This document shows positions 1 through 9,034 of a stretch of 64,000 nt of DNA, piece by piece. This stretch comes from Parashewanella sp049608225 (lineage in GTDB: Bacteria; Pseudomonadota; Gammaproteobacteria; Enterobacterales; Shewanellaceae). How positions within the stretch are numbered: position 1 is the first letter of the stretch; the number at the start of each line of letters is the position of its first letter. Made by a program: the position numbers and the translations under genes. Below the pieces are notes generated by a model that worked only from the letters and a program-made list of their open reading frames with translations, did not search any database and was not told where the DNA came from. Location: positions 10,339 to 74,338 of the forward strand of contig JBMYXI010000007.1 in NCBI GenBank assembly GCA_049608225.1, given 5' to 3'.

Positions 1-240
1 GGCGAAAAGGAAGCTAGCTCAAATGAGCAGTTGAACAAGAATTTGAATAATAACTTAGATGAAAATTTGCCTAAATTAGAAACAAAGCAAAGTGTTCAGC
101 CTATCAAAACAGTTAAACCTGAAGTTGTTGTTCCCCCCAAACTAACATCGTTAAAGGCAGCCAATGCAAGTCAGTTTATTACAATGTCAAAGTGGTCGAG
201 ATGTTCAGCAAAACCTGAGCTTTATTCGTCAGCAGCTTGA
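1..240 (+). CDS. 3' end of an upstream gene, possibly the YhdP/AsmA-like protein
   Basis: An open frame enters from the left edge and stops at 240. The visible 79 residues are polar, rich in Asn, Lys, Glu and Gln, then Pro/Val, as in a disordered C-terminal tail; no domain can be recognised. In Shewanella-type genomes the gene before this nitrilase and tldD is a large AsmA-like YhdP (TIGR02099) protein, so this is probably its tail. The frame overlaps the nitrilase start by 77 bases, which is long for such a pair. Identity rests on gene order only. Confidence 0.4.
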   Translation, partial: GEKEASSNEQLNKNLNNNLDENLPKLETKQSVQPIKTVKPEVVVPPKLTSLKAANASQFITMSKWSRCSAKPELYSSAA

Positions 241-1003
241 GCTGCTACCCAGACAAAAAGATCAAGCTCAACTCGTGGTCTTGCCAGAGTGTGCCTTACT
301 GTTTGGTGGGCATGAGAGCTTGCAACTTGAAGCAATTGGCAATTCCGATGGTAATGAATTAAAACAGATGATGGCGGACTTAGCGAATGAGTTCGATGTC
401 TATCTGTTGGCAGGTACGATTCCTGCTCGATCGGAAAAGGGGCGAATATTCAGCCGAAGTTATTTATTTGATCTCAATGGTAATACCTTAGGGAAATACG
501 ATAAATTACATTTATTCGATGTTGAAGTTGCTGATGGCACTAAAAACTATAAAGAAAGCGATACGTTTTGTCATGGTGAGCAAGTTTGCGTTATTGATAC
601 ACCAATCGGAAAAATTGGTTTAGCAATTTGTTATGATCTGCGCTTTCCTGAATTGTTCCAAGCATTGAGATCTGCAGGTGCTGAGTTAATTGTATTACCC
701 TCAGCTTTTACTCGAGTAACTGGTGAGAGTCATTGGCAGGTATTACTGCAAGCTAGAGCGATTGAAACTCAATGCTTTATTTTAGCTGCTGCTCAATGGG
801 GGCAACATCCACAAAGTCGCCGACAAACATGGGGTCAAAGTGCTATTGTTGATCCTTGGGGGAAAATTCTTGCTCAAAGACTTGAGGGTACGGGCTGGGT
901 GCAGGCGCAACCCGATCTGCAACAGCTCAATAAAATTAGGCAACAAATGCCTCTGTGGCAACAAAAGCGTTTTCAAGCACCTAAACTAAAGAAAACTAAT
1001 TAA
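164..1003 (+). CDS. Carbon-nitrogen hydrolase, Nit1/YbeM-type (deaminated glutathione amidase-like)
   Basis: Nitrilase-superfamily amidase of 279 residues, the normal length for the Nit1/YbeM group that hydrolyses deaminated glutathione, a metabolite-repair reaction in the cytoplasm. The Glu-Lys-Cys triad is visible: Glu42 in LPECALLFGG, Lys114 in GKYDKLHLFD and Cys156 in GLAICYDLRFPELF. The start at 164 fits because the protein opens directly with the conserved first beta strand (MQVSLLQCQS). It lies 12 bases ahead of tldD on the same strand, so they are probably co-transcribed. Exact substrate is inferred from the subgroup; omega-amidase activity on other deaminated amino acids is an alternative. 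Confidence 0.85.
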   Translation: MQVSLLQCQSGRDVQQNLSFIRQQLELLPRQKDQAQLVVLPECALLFGGHESLQLEAIGNSDGNELKQMMADLANEFDVYLLAGTIPARSEKGRIFSRSYLFDLNGNTLGKYDKLHLFDVEVADGTKNYKESDTFCHGEQVCVIDTPIGKIGLAICYDLRFPELFQALRSAGAELIVLPSAFTRVTGESHWQVLLQARAIETQCFILAAAQWGQHPQSRRQTWGQSAIVDPWGKILAQRLEGTGWVQAQPDLQQLNKIRQQMPLWQQKRFQAPKLKKTN

Positions 1004-1015
1004 AGAGAAAATTAC

Positions 1016-2458
1016 ATGTTAACTCAAGTGGGACAAAATCTATTGGGCTCAGAATTGAGCCTTGATGGTTTACAGCACTATTTAAATCTTATTCATCAGC
1101 ACAAAATTGATTTTGCCGATTTGTACTTCCAAGGAAGTCGCCATGAGTCATGGATGCTTGAAGATGGCATTGTAAAAGAAGGCAGCTTCAATATCGAACG
1201 TGGTGTCGGAATTCGTGCTATTAGTGGTGAAAAAACGGGTTTCGCTTACGCAGATGAAATAACCCCGTCAGCATTAGAATCTGCTGCGTTAGCTGCAAGA
1301 GGCATTGCAAAGTCGGGCCGTGGCAGTGATGTTCAAATCGCCAAGCAACAAAATCATTCACCTTTATATCGTGCTCAAGATCCAATCGCGGCGATGGAAG
1401 AAACTAAAAAAATTGAACTGTTAAAGCAAACGGATGTTTATATTCGTAGTTTAGACAGTCGTATTTCACAGGTTGTTGTTAGTCTTGCTGGGGTTTATGA
1501 GGAAATTTTAGTAACGGCAACGGATGGCACATTGTCTGCTGATATTCGACCTTTAGTTCGTTTTAATTGTAGTGTCATTCTTGAAGAAAACGGTAAACGA
1601 GAGCGTGGCTCAGCAGGAGGAGGTGGTCGGCATGATTATCAGGTGTTCTTTGAAGCTGATGCCAACAACTTACCTATGTGTTTTCAATTTGCTCGAGAAG
1701 CGGTAAGGCAAGCCCAAGTTAATATTCATGCAATTGATGCTCCTGCAGGGGAAATGACCGTAGTACTGGGAAATGGTTGGCCGGGTGTATTATTGCATGA
1801 GGCGGTAGGACACGGACTTGAAGGTGACTTCAATCGTAAAGGCAGCAGTGCTTTTAGTGGTAAAGTCGGTCAATCCGTTGCGTCAGAATTGGTGACTGTG
1901 ATTGACGATGGAACCATTGCCGATCGACGCGGCTCGTTAACTGTTGATGATGAAGGTACGCCGACACAAAAAACAGTACTCATTGAAGATGGCGTCTTGA
2001 AGGGCTACATGCAAGATAAGCACAACGCGCATTTAATGAATGAACAGTCTACGGGCAATGGTCGTCGTGAATCCTATGCCCATTTACCTATGCCGCGTAT
2101 GACCAATACGTACATGAAAGCGGGTGATTCGGATCCTCAAGCGATTATTGCTTCAGTAGAAAAAGGCATTTATGCGCCAAACTTTGGCGGTGGGCAAGTT
2201 GATATTACTTCAGGTAAGTTTGTGTTTTCTGCTTCTGAAGCTTATTTAATTGAAAACGGTGAAGTGAAACAAGCCATTAAAGGTGCGACATTGATTGGCA
2301 ATGGCCCAGAAGCAATGAGTCAAATCAGCATGGTTGGTAATGATTTGGCGCTTGATAAAGGCGTTGGCGTTTGTGGTAAAGACGGGCAAAGCGTTCCTGT
2401 TGGTGTTGGACAACCAACACTAAAACTTGATCGGCTAACGGTTGGGGGAACGGCGTAG
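1016..2458 (+). CDS. tldD: Metalloprotease TldD
   Basis: TldD subunit of the TldD/TldE (PmbA) heterodimeric zinc peptidase, which degrades unfolded peptides and matures some RiPPs such as microcin B17 and also acts on the CcdA antitoxin. The HEAVGH zinc motif sits at residues 261-266, followed by GLEGDFNRKGSSAFSG as in the family; 480 residues is the usual length. Its partner PmbA is encoded at 5059-6423 on the same strand, separated by an unknown gene and by darP. An inverted repeat follows the stop codon. Confidence 0.95.
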   Translation: MLTQVGQNLLGSELSLDGLQHYLNLIHQHKIDFADLYFQGSRHESWMLEDGIVKEGSFNIERGVGIRAISGEKTGFAYADEITPSALESAALAARGIAKSGRGSDVQIAKQQNHSPLYRAQDPIAAMEETKKIELLKQTDVYIRSLDSRISQVVVSLAGVYEEILVTATDGTLSADIRPLVRFNCSVILEENGKRERGSAGGGGRHDYQVFFEADANNLPMCFQFAREAVRQAQVNIHAIDAPAGEMTVVLGNGWPGVLLHEAVGHGLEGDFNRKGSSAFSGKVGQSVASELVTVIDDGTIADRRGSLTVDDEGTPTQKTVLIEDGVLKGYMQDKHNAHLMNEQSTGNGRRESYAHLPMPRMTNTYMKAGDSDPQAIIASVEKGIYAPNFGGGQVDITSGKFVFSASEAYLIENGEVKQAIKGATLIGNGPEAMSQISMVGNDLALDKGVGVCGKDGQSVPVGVGQPTLKLDRLTVGGTA

Positions 2459-2466
2459 TTGTTTTA

Positions 2467-2490
2467 GCCTGTATTAAGGGGAATACAGGC
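2467..2490 (+). terminator. Stem-loop after tldD
   Basis: A perfect 9-bp inverted repeat, GCCTGTATT and AATACAGGC, flanks a 6-base loop (AAGGGG) nine bases past the tldD stop. No T-tract follows, so it may be a weak terminator or an mRNA-stabilising hairpin. Confidence 0.5.
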
Positions 2491-2577
2491 AATCTGAAAT
2501 GAACTAGTGTCAAGTTTTCTTAATCACGCATTCATGCCTACACTTAGTTTGGTTGAGTTATTGATTGAAGAGAGTAA

Positions 2578-4374
2578 ATGGCTACTTCTGGAACCAATTT
2601 ACAAGACGCGATTGTTCGCTTAACAACTGAGCTTAAAGATATGCCTGAGAAAGGTTCATGTAGTTATGAGCTGATTGTGAACTTTGAAACCTATGGCGAT
2701 GTCAAGTTTGACGTTAAAGTAAAAAATAGTAAATTACAGAAAATCCAACCTGATTTTCATAAAGGTATATCTTCAAAAAAAGCATTTCTTAAGTCGAGCC
2801 AGTTTTCTCAAGTTAAAGCATCAGTGGCTTTAGCAGTTACACAAGCTAATGATCAACGTGATACTGAAGCTTGGACATTAATTGAGACTGATTGTTCAGA
2901 AAGCCCTCATAAAGAAGCATTTAAGTATACTGAGGTGGGCAGTGGCGTACCCCTCACAACTAGTCCAAAGTCTTCTACGTCTCTAGGGGAACTTGTCGCA
3001 AGCCATGAAGTGAAAGATGAATCCATTGGTGGTAATTTAAGATCTTCTCATAATCCGCCTAAAAAAATTCTTGAGTCACTCTTATCTAAAAATGAACTAG
3101 ATTTACAAGGCTTACAGTCAGAGTTAGTTGGAGATGTTCAAGCACTTTGTTCTTCTCACCCTGATCTTTATTCTGAAACTCTTGATTTCTCACCTAAACA
3201 TTCCCATATCGAAACTTTCCTCAGTATTCAACGTTTTTACCAGAGAGCATTGGATGTTAAAGCTGGCAACGAAAAAAAAATGCTTGATGCAGAGTTGAGA
3301 AAAAAAATTCAATGCAATATGAGTAAGTGTTTGGCTGTGTTGGGTAAGTTACACTCGAATACAGCTGAAGCTTCACAAGATGAAGACAAACTTGCACATT
3401 TACAAACAGCTTGTCAGTGCTTTGTTAATGCTTATAAGGCACTAGAAGACGAAGACTGTGAATTACAGAATGCCATAACATTAAATATTCAGTTGCTTAG
3501 TAGAGAGATAACTCGTTTTTATCAGGCAAAACTCACTGGTGTTCCTCTTACTTATGAGCAGATACAAATGCTACCACTAGCGCTAAAGTTTGGAAAAATT
3601 GCTGAGAAGTTTGTCGGGGCTGAATTTAAAAGCATTCATGAGAGATTCCAACTGCAATACATTGTTTATGGGCAGCAACCTGAACTAGAAAGGTGTACTA
3701 ACATACATGAACAAGTCACAAAACTGAATGAAATTATTAGACTAATGGCTCGCTGGCAAGGAGAGCAATCCAGAGTAAAACAACAAATCCTCTCTCAACT
3801 TGAAGGTGTATATGCTTCGCTATGCCGAAGAGTTATTGATGAGTCAGTGACGGAAGCAAGTAATGTTCAAGACTTAATCAAATCTGCTCAAACTCTCGAG
3901 GAAAGAGCGAGATATTTTAATCAGCAAGATATACAGACACTGCAATTGCAACTGAAGCTTGTTGAATTAGAGTTGCTTAGCCTTGAAGCTGATGAAAATA
4001 AAACAATTGTTGAGCAAGTAGAACAACTGCAAGATCTTTATCAGCAGTGTGAACGATATAAAACAGCATATCGGCTTCAGACTACTAAAATTGAGCTTCC
4101 TCAGAAAGTTGCTGAAATGAATGCAGTTATGTGGGACCTGCAAACTGAAGTTTCAGGCGCTATCACAACAAAAAACTCAAGCTCTAATCAACTAAGAACT
4201 GGTTTATTGTCAGAAAATGCATATCGGATAACTTGGCAAAAAAGAGAATGGACGTTTAATCGTGAGGAGGCGGTAAAAATTTTACAGCTTTGGCAAAATA
4301 AGGGGTTTGGTCCGATAAGAGAGTGTAAAGGCACTGCTTCGAAACTGCTAGGCATCATTCAACAGTCAAACTAG
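2578..4374 (+). CDS. Unknown 598-residue, mostly helical protein
   Basis: Not recognised. A polar protein without signal peptide or membrane segments. The first 130 residues look mixed alpha/beta with Ser/Thr-rich stretches; from about residue 155 on it is predicted by eye to be nearly all helical, with many Leu/Glu/Gln heptad-like runs (for example around residues 440-500). The C-terminal 60 residues contain a Trp-rich motif (WQKREW, LQLWQNKGFG) that could be a separate small domain. It sits between tldD and darP, where related genomes have no gene of this kind as far as I recall, so it looks like a lineage-specific insertion. A cytoplasmic scaffold or a secreted effector are both possible; no function is assigned. 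Confidence 0.7.
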   Translation: MATSGTNLQDAIVRLTTELKDMPEKGSCSYELIVNFETYGDVKFDVKVKNSKLQKIQPDFHKGISSKKAFLKSSQFSQVKASVALAVTQANDQRDTEAWTLIETDCSESPHKEAFKYTEVGSGVPLTTSPKSSTSLGELVASHEVKDESIGGNLRSSHNPPKKILESLLSKNELDLQGLQSELVGDVQALCSSHPDLYSETLDFSPKHSHIETFLSIQRFYQRALDVKAGNEKKMLDAELRKKIQCNMSKCLAVLGKLHSNTAEASQDEDKLAHLQTACQCFVNAYKALEDEDCELQNAITLNIQLLSREITRFYQAKLTGVPLTYEQIQMLPLALKFGKIAEKFVGAEFKSIHERFQLQYIVYGQQPELERCTNIHEQVTKLNEIIRLMARWQGEQSRVKQQILSQLEGVYASLCRRVIDESVTEASNVQDLIKSAQTLEERARYFNQQDIQTLQLQLKLVELELLSLEADENKTIVEQVEQLQDLYQQCERYKTAYRLQTTKIELPQKVAEMNAVMWDLQTEVSGAITTKNSSSNQLRTGLLSENAYRITWQKREWTFNREEAVKILQLWQNKGFGPIRECKGTASKLLGIIQQSN

Positions 4375-4431
4375 AGTTCTACAATAGTTTAACCTTTACA
4401 ACTTCTTTCTTAGCATTATGGGGAGATAATT

Positions 4432-4962
4432 TTAAATAGAATCACTTCTCAAATACTTAAATAATTCTTTTGCCGTTTTAGACTCACCGCCCTTAGCGAT
4501 TTCTTTATTAGCTTGACGAACAAGTTGACGCAGTTTTTGGCGTTCAAGCTGCGGTTGAGTTTCTAATAAGTTTTGGATTTCTTGATCACCGCCAGCAAGT
4601 AGATCATCTCGTAAGCGTTCAAAAAGAGCTATTTGAGTCGTTTCGCTATTATCTTTATTAAGCAAGCCTTGGTACTTGGCTTTAATTTCATCTAAGTCTG
4701 AATTACGCATCAACTTGCCAATAAACTGTTGATGACGACGATAGGCTTCTGTTTTTGGTTTAATGGTTTTTAATTTGACTAAGTTATCAAACATGAACTC
4801 ATCAAGTTCAAGTGCTTCAAGTTGCCTTTTGCTCAACCCTGCCAGTTTTTCACCAAATTTTTGGATTTCATCACTTTCGGCTTTAAAATCAGTTCGACTG
4901 ATATAACTGTCGTTGTGATCATAAGGTTGTTTTTTTAATTCAGCTTCGTCGATAACTTTCAT
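4432..4962 (-). CDS. darP: Ribosome biogenesis factor DarP (YjgA)
   Basis: DarP/YjgA (DUF615) is a small highly helical protein that binds late 50S precursor particles and helps the peptidyl transferase centre mature. The 176-residue length fits the family, and the charged helical sequence with LSKRQLEALELDEF and the C-terminal RQKLRQLVRQANKE segment are typical. It is divergent from pmbA with 96 bases between the start codons, the arrangement usual in gammaproteobacteria, and convergent with the unknown gene that ends at 4374. Confidence 0.92.
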   Translation of the reverse strand: MKVIDEAELKKQPYDHNDSYISRTDFKAESDEIQKFGEKLAGLSKRQLEALELDEFMFDNLVKLKTIKPKTEAYRRHQQFIGKLMRNSDLDEIKAKYQGLLNKDNSETTQIALFERLRDDLLAGGDQEIQNLLETQPQLERQKLRQLVRQANKEIAKGGESKTAKELFKYLRSDSI

Positions 4963-5058
4963 GGTGCCATTTAACTTCTACAAACATATTGACGCTATGA
5001 TAGCATTTTTCTACAAATTTTTACTCGAAAACAGTGTGGTTTTGTTATCCTAAAAGCA

Positions 5059-6423
5059 ATGAACAGTAAAAAGAGAACGGTTGTGACTTCAAAAAGCATC
5101 GAAACAGAACAAATTGAACTGCAAAATGCCGTAACTATGGCGCTGGATTACGCAAAAACGTTGGGCACAAGCGCAGCAGAAATGGCAATCAGTAAACAGC
5201 ATGGCTTATCGGTTGCGACTCGGCAGAAGCAAGTTGAAACCGTCGAATTTAATAAAGACGGTGCGTTAGGTATTACGGTTTATCGCAATGGTTGTAAAGG
5301 CAGTTCTTCGACGTCTGATTTAAGTGCTGAGGCAATCAAACAAGCGGTAAAAGCGGCAGACAGCATTGCCAAACTCACCAGTGAAGATACATTTAATGGG
5401 CTGGCAGATAAAGAATTAATGGCAACCGAGTTACCTGATTTACAGCTTTATCATCCCCAAGAACTAGAACCAGAACAGCTTGTTACAATGGCAATTGAGG
5501 CTGAAACAGGTTTATTGGATTTTGGTGGTGCAATCAAAGCCTCGGACGGCGCAAGTGTTAATGCTCACACTGGGATCCGTGTTTACGGCAATAGTCATGG
5601 CTTTATTGGTTCAACGAACAGTTCTCGCTACAGTTTAAGCTGTGTTGGTATCGGTGAAGATAGCAAAGGCATGCAACGCGATTATGAATATACGGTTGCA
5701 AGGAGGTTTAGCGATCTTGAATCCGCTTCAACGATTGGTCAAAAAGCGGCTAAGAAAACAGTTTCTCGATTGGGTGCTAAGAAAATAGCAACAACTAAAC
5801 TGCCTGTTATCTTATCTCCAGAAATTGCGACGGGTCTTATTGGGCATTTTGTTGGTGCGATCAGCGGTAGCAGCTTATATCGAAAATCAACATTTTTATT
5901 GGATTCGCTCGGTACGCAAGTATTTCCTGAGTGGTTTTCTATCCATGAGCAGCCGCATTTAATTGGTGGGTTAGCCAGTGCTAACTTTGACTCAGAGGGT
6001 GTCGCTACAACAGAACGTCATATTGTTGATAATGGCATACTATCATCATATTTAATGACCAGTTATTCTGCCCGTAAACTGAATATGCAAACCACAGGTC
6101 ATGCTGGTGGCATTTATAACTGGACATTAAGTCATACGGGTCAAACCTTTGATGAGTTGGTCAAACAAATGAGCACAGGCTTGATTGTGACTGAAGTTAT
6201 GGGGCAAGGTGTTAATCCTGTTACGGGTGATTATTCTCGTGGTGCAGCTGGCTTCTATGTTGAAAATGGCATTATTCAGTATCCAGTCGAAGAAATAACC
6301 ATTGCAGGTAATCTAAAAGAGATGTATTCGAGCATTCAGGCCGTTGCTAAAGATCGAGATATGCGATCTTCAATCCGCACTGGTGCGATCTTACTTGATG
6401 CGCTTCAAATTGCTGGGAATTAA
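5059..6423 (+). CDS. pmbA: Metalloprotease PmbA (TldE)
   Basis: TldE/PmbA, the partner of TldD in the heterodimeric peptidase. It lacks the HExxxH motif, as expected: in this complex the zinc site is carried by TldD. Family signatures include the N-terminal GLSVATRQKQVETVEF strand region, GLIGHFVGAISGSSLYRKSTFL in the middle and NPVTGDYSRGAAGFYVENG near the C-terminus. Length is 454 residues (usual about 450). The chosen ATG precedes a short basic extension; an internal GTG at residue 12 is an alternative start. Confidence 0.95.
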   Translation: MNSKKRTVVTSKSIETEQIELQNAVTMALDYAKTLGTSAAEMAISKQHGLSVATRQKQVETVEFNKDGALGITVYRNGCKGSSSTSDLSAEAIKQAVKAADSIAKLTSEDTFNGLADKELMATELPDLQLYHPQELEPEQLVTMAIEAETGLLDFGGAIKASDGASVNAHTGIRVYGNSHGFIGSTNSSRYSLSCVGIGEDSKGMQRDYEYTVARRFSDLESASTIGQKAAKKTVSRLGAKKIATTKLPVILSPEIATGLIGHFVGAISGSSLYRKSTFLLDSLGTQVFPEWFSIHEQPHLIGGLASANFDSEGVATTERHIVDNGILSSYLMTSYSARKLNMQTTGHAGGIYNWTLSHTGQTFDELVKQMSTGLIVTEVMGQGVNPVTGDYSRGAAGFYVENGIIQYPVEEITIAGNLKEMYSSIQAVAKDRDMRSSIRTGAILLDALQIAGN

Positions 6424-6500
6424 CTTTCATTCATAAATATTGATCGACGTAAGAAGCTGTTCTAACTTGAAAGTCTATGCTTTTAAGTTAGTAGGCTTAT

Positions 6501-7667
6501 ATGTCAATTAATGCACCTAGACCAGTCGGTCAAGCTGATCAAAGTCATCACAAGCAAGAGCAATATCAGTACGAACGAGTTGCTGAGCTGCAGCGAGAAG
6601 TATTTCAACCTGATGATGATGTGCTTGCTGAAATGTCTATTGCTGATTTCAGACGTTCAGAAAAATACCCTGAGTATTGTCGGCGTTTTAAGCATCATAT
6701 CGAATACTTGCAATCAAAAATAATGCATCGAATTGTTCAATGTAATGACACTGAGCAAGCGGTAATGACACAAATGTTGGCAGATTTTGCCCGCAAGTCT
6801 CTTGACGATGACCGCAAGCATTACAGGTTGTATTCGGATGCCGATTTAGCGTTAATTTATACCGATGTGCAGCAGAATATGGAAGAGTTTGTGGCAGTGC
6901 TCGATGCTACTGCAGACAATCTCGCACTTGATGATATCGCTCGAGCGATGATCTTATTTCTACCAGAGAAAAACTACGGTTGTGAGTGGGTACTGTTTTG
7001 TACTGAAGCGGCACTACAAGAGTTGCAAGATGCGCAGCATAGAGCGTCTTACTTAGCAGAGCATTTAGCTGAACAGAAAAGCAAATCCGCTACTTTTACT
7101 GCTATTCAGCATAATAAATTCGAAGTTGCTCATGGACTCTTAAACCAGAAACAGACACAGGTAAGCGTTACGGAAGTCGATGAAAGTCAGCGCAATATGC
7201 TGCATTTAGCCAGTGTGAAAGGACATTTAGGTTTGATTGATCAATTACTGTCTCGTAAAACGACGGTTTTTGATCCAAGAAAGCAAGATATCTATGGCAA
7301 CACAGCATTACATTTAGCTGTCATGAGTGGCTCAACTGAAGCTGTGGCACGATTAATCAGAGCCATGGGAGCTAGCACATTAAACGCTAACCATGAAGGA
7401 AAAACGGCTCTGCATTTAGCCGTTGAAGTGCGAAACACTCAAATGGTTAAACTATTATTGGCCGTTGCAACCAAATCACAAGTAAACCACGCAGATAAAG
7501 ACGGTAATACTGCTGCTCATATTGCCGCACAAAATCATCAATTAGAAACGCTTAAATTGCTCATTGCCAATCGAGCTGATATAAAACAGAAAAATCATTT
7601 GAATCAATCGGTATTAGATTTAACCTTAACAATAGTTGGTAATAAGCCGTCTTCAGCTATGGGGTAG
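6501..7667 (+). CDS. Ankyrin-repeat protein
   Basis: A 388-residue protein with a unique helical N-terminal region (residues about 1-200) and about four to five ankyrin repeats from residue 200 to the end. Repeat cores are visible as RNMLHLASVKGHLGLIDQLL (around 231), GNTALHLAVMSGSTEAVARL (266), GKTALHLAVEVRNTQMVKLL (300) and GNTAAHIAAQNHQLETLKLL (335). Ankyrin repeats bind other proteins. There is no signal peptide. It follows pmbA by 77 bases with its own weak ribosome site and is not part of the conserved neighbourhood. In bacteria with type III or IV secretion such proteins are often effectors, but that is only a possibility here. Confidence 0.9.
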   Translation: MSINAPRPVGQADQSHHKQEQYQYERVAELQREVFQPDDDVLAEMSIADFRRSEKYPEYCRRFKHHIEYLQSKIMHRIVQCNDTEQAVMTQMLADFARKSLDDDRKHYRLYSDADLALIYTDVQQNMEEFVAVLDATADNLALDDIARAMILFLPEKNYGCEWVLFCTEAALQELQDAQHRASYLAEHLAEQKSKSATFTAIQHNKFEVAHGLLNQKQTQVSVTEVDESQRNMLHLASVKGHLGLIDQLLSRKTTVFDPRKQDIYGNTALHLAVMSGSTEAVARLIRAMGASTLNANHEGKTALHLAVEVRNTQMVKLLLAVATKSQVNHADKDGNTAAHIAAQNHQLETLKLLIANRADIKQKNHLNQSVLDLTLTIVGNKPSSAMG

Positions 7668-7684
7668 GAGGCTGCTTTGCATAT

Positions 7685-7725
7685 ATTCGTGATATCTGAA
7701 AATGCATCTTCAAATATCACGAGAA
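7685..7725. repeat. Dispersed palindromic repeat, copy 1
   Basis: An imperfect palindrome with arms TCGTGATATCTGAA and TTCAAATATCACGAG around an ATGCAT centre, placed between the ankyrin gene and the convergent prpF. The same arms recur at 35045-35139, also beyond a gene end. It could also act as a transcription terminator or mRNA-end hairpin for one or both genes. Confidence 0.65.
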
Positions 7726-7760
7726 TACTAAAGAAATAGATCGTAACAATGGGTTTGAAA

Positions 7761-8933
7761 TTAAACCGCTGGAATCCTTACCCAGCCTTCCATCAAAATA
7801 CGTGCGCTGCGACTCATGATGGCTTTATCTACAGACCATTTACCATCAAGCATTGATGCTGCCGCACCTACCTTCAATGTTCCTGAAGGATGACCAAATC
7901 GAACGCTTTCAGGCTGACCGCCGCCTGCAGCAATGTTGACTATCGTTCCAGGAATAGCTGCAGCAGTTCCGATAGCAACGGCAGCTGTGCCCATCATCGC
8001 ATGATGCAATTTCCCCATAGAAAGGGCGCGAACTAATAGATTCACATCGGTAGCGGCAATATTTTTACCGCTGGAAGCAACATATTGTTTGGGCTCAGAG
8101 ACAAACGCGATTTTTGGTGTATGCTGACGTTGTTTCGCTTCATCAATGTGTTGGATAAGTCCCATTTTAACTGCGCCGTAGGCACGTATGGTTTCAAAGC
8201 GCGTTAATGCTTGCTCATCGCTGTTGATGTCATCTTGCAGTTCAATGCCCGTATAACCAATATCCTCAGCATTAATAAAAATCGTCGGAATACCTGAGTT
8301 GATCATGGTGGCCTTAAAGGTACCAACATTTGGTACTTCTAAGTCATCAATTAAATTTCCCGTTGGAAATAAGCTGGCATTTTTATCAGCAGGTTCAATG
8401 AATTCGAGTTCAATTTCTGCTGCTGGAAAGGTGACACCATCTAACTCAAAATCGCCAGTTTCTTGGACTTCACCATTGGTTATTGGTACTTTTGCAATAA
8501 TAGTTTTACCAATATTTTGCTGCCAAATTTTGATAGTTGCTATACCATTTTCAGGCAGTTTTTCGCTATCGATAAATCCGCTGTGGATAGCAAATGCCCC
8601 AACCGCAGCAGAGAGGTTGCCGCAATTACCACTCCAATCAACAAAGGCTTTATCAATAGCAACTTGACCAAATAAATAGTTTACATCATGGATGCCGTCA
8701 TCGCATTTAGAGATAATAACTGTTTTGCTGGTGCTGGAAGTCGCGCCGCCCATGCCGTCGGTTTGCTTGCCGTATGGATCTGGGCTGCCAATGACACGCA
8801 GTAAAATATCGTCTCTGACTTTACCTGCAGTCTGAGCTGCCAGTGGTAAATCCTGCAAGCGAAAAAACACACCTTTACTGGTGCCACCACGCATATAGGT
8901 TGCTGGAATTTTAAGTTGTGGAGCATGATTCAT
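7761..8933 (-). CDS. prpF: 2-methylaconitate cis-trans isomerase PrpF
   Basis: PrpF isomerises the trans-2-methylaconitate made by AcnD to the cis isomer, so that the methylcitrate cycle can proceed. The N-terminus MNHAPQLKIPATYMRGGTSK is characteristic, and NCGNLSAAVGAFAI and GTAAAIPGT segments fit the diaminopimelate-epimerase-like fold. The frame is open to an ATG at 8954, but the ATG at 8933 has AAGGA eight bases upstream and matches the family start, giving 390 residues. It is the last gene of the prp operon, 101 bases after acnD. Confidence 0.95.
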   Translation of the reverse strand: MNHAPQLKIPATYMRGGTSKGVFFRLQDLPLAAQTAGKVRDDILLRVIGSPDPYGKQTDGMGGATSSTSKTVIISKCDDGIHDVNYLFGQVAIDKAFVDWSGNCGNLSAAVGAFAIHSGFIDSEKLPENGIATIKIWQQNIGKTIIAKVPITNGEVQETGDFELDGVTFPAAEIELEFIEPADKNASLFPTGNLIDDLEVPNVGTFKATMINSGIPTIFINAEDIGYTGIELQDDINSDEQALTRFETIRAYGAVKMGLIQHIDEAKQRQHTPKIAFVSEPKQYVASSGKNIAATDVNLLVRALSMGKLHHAMMGTAAVAIGTAAAIPGTIVNIAAGGGQPESVRFGHPSGTLKVGAAASMLDGKWSVDKAIMSRSARILMEGWVRIPAV

Positions 8934-9034
8934 AGGGACATTCCTTGAGATCATCTTGAAAAAATAGGCAGCAAAGCCAATGGATAGTGGCTTTGCTGTG
9001 AACGCTTGAAATAACTAGCTTGAATTCAGATTAT

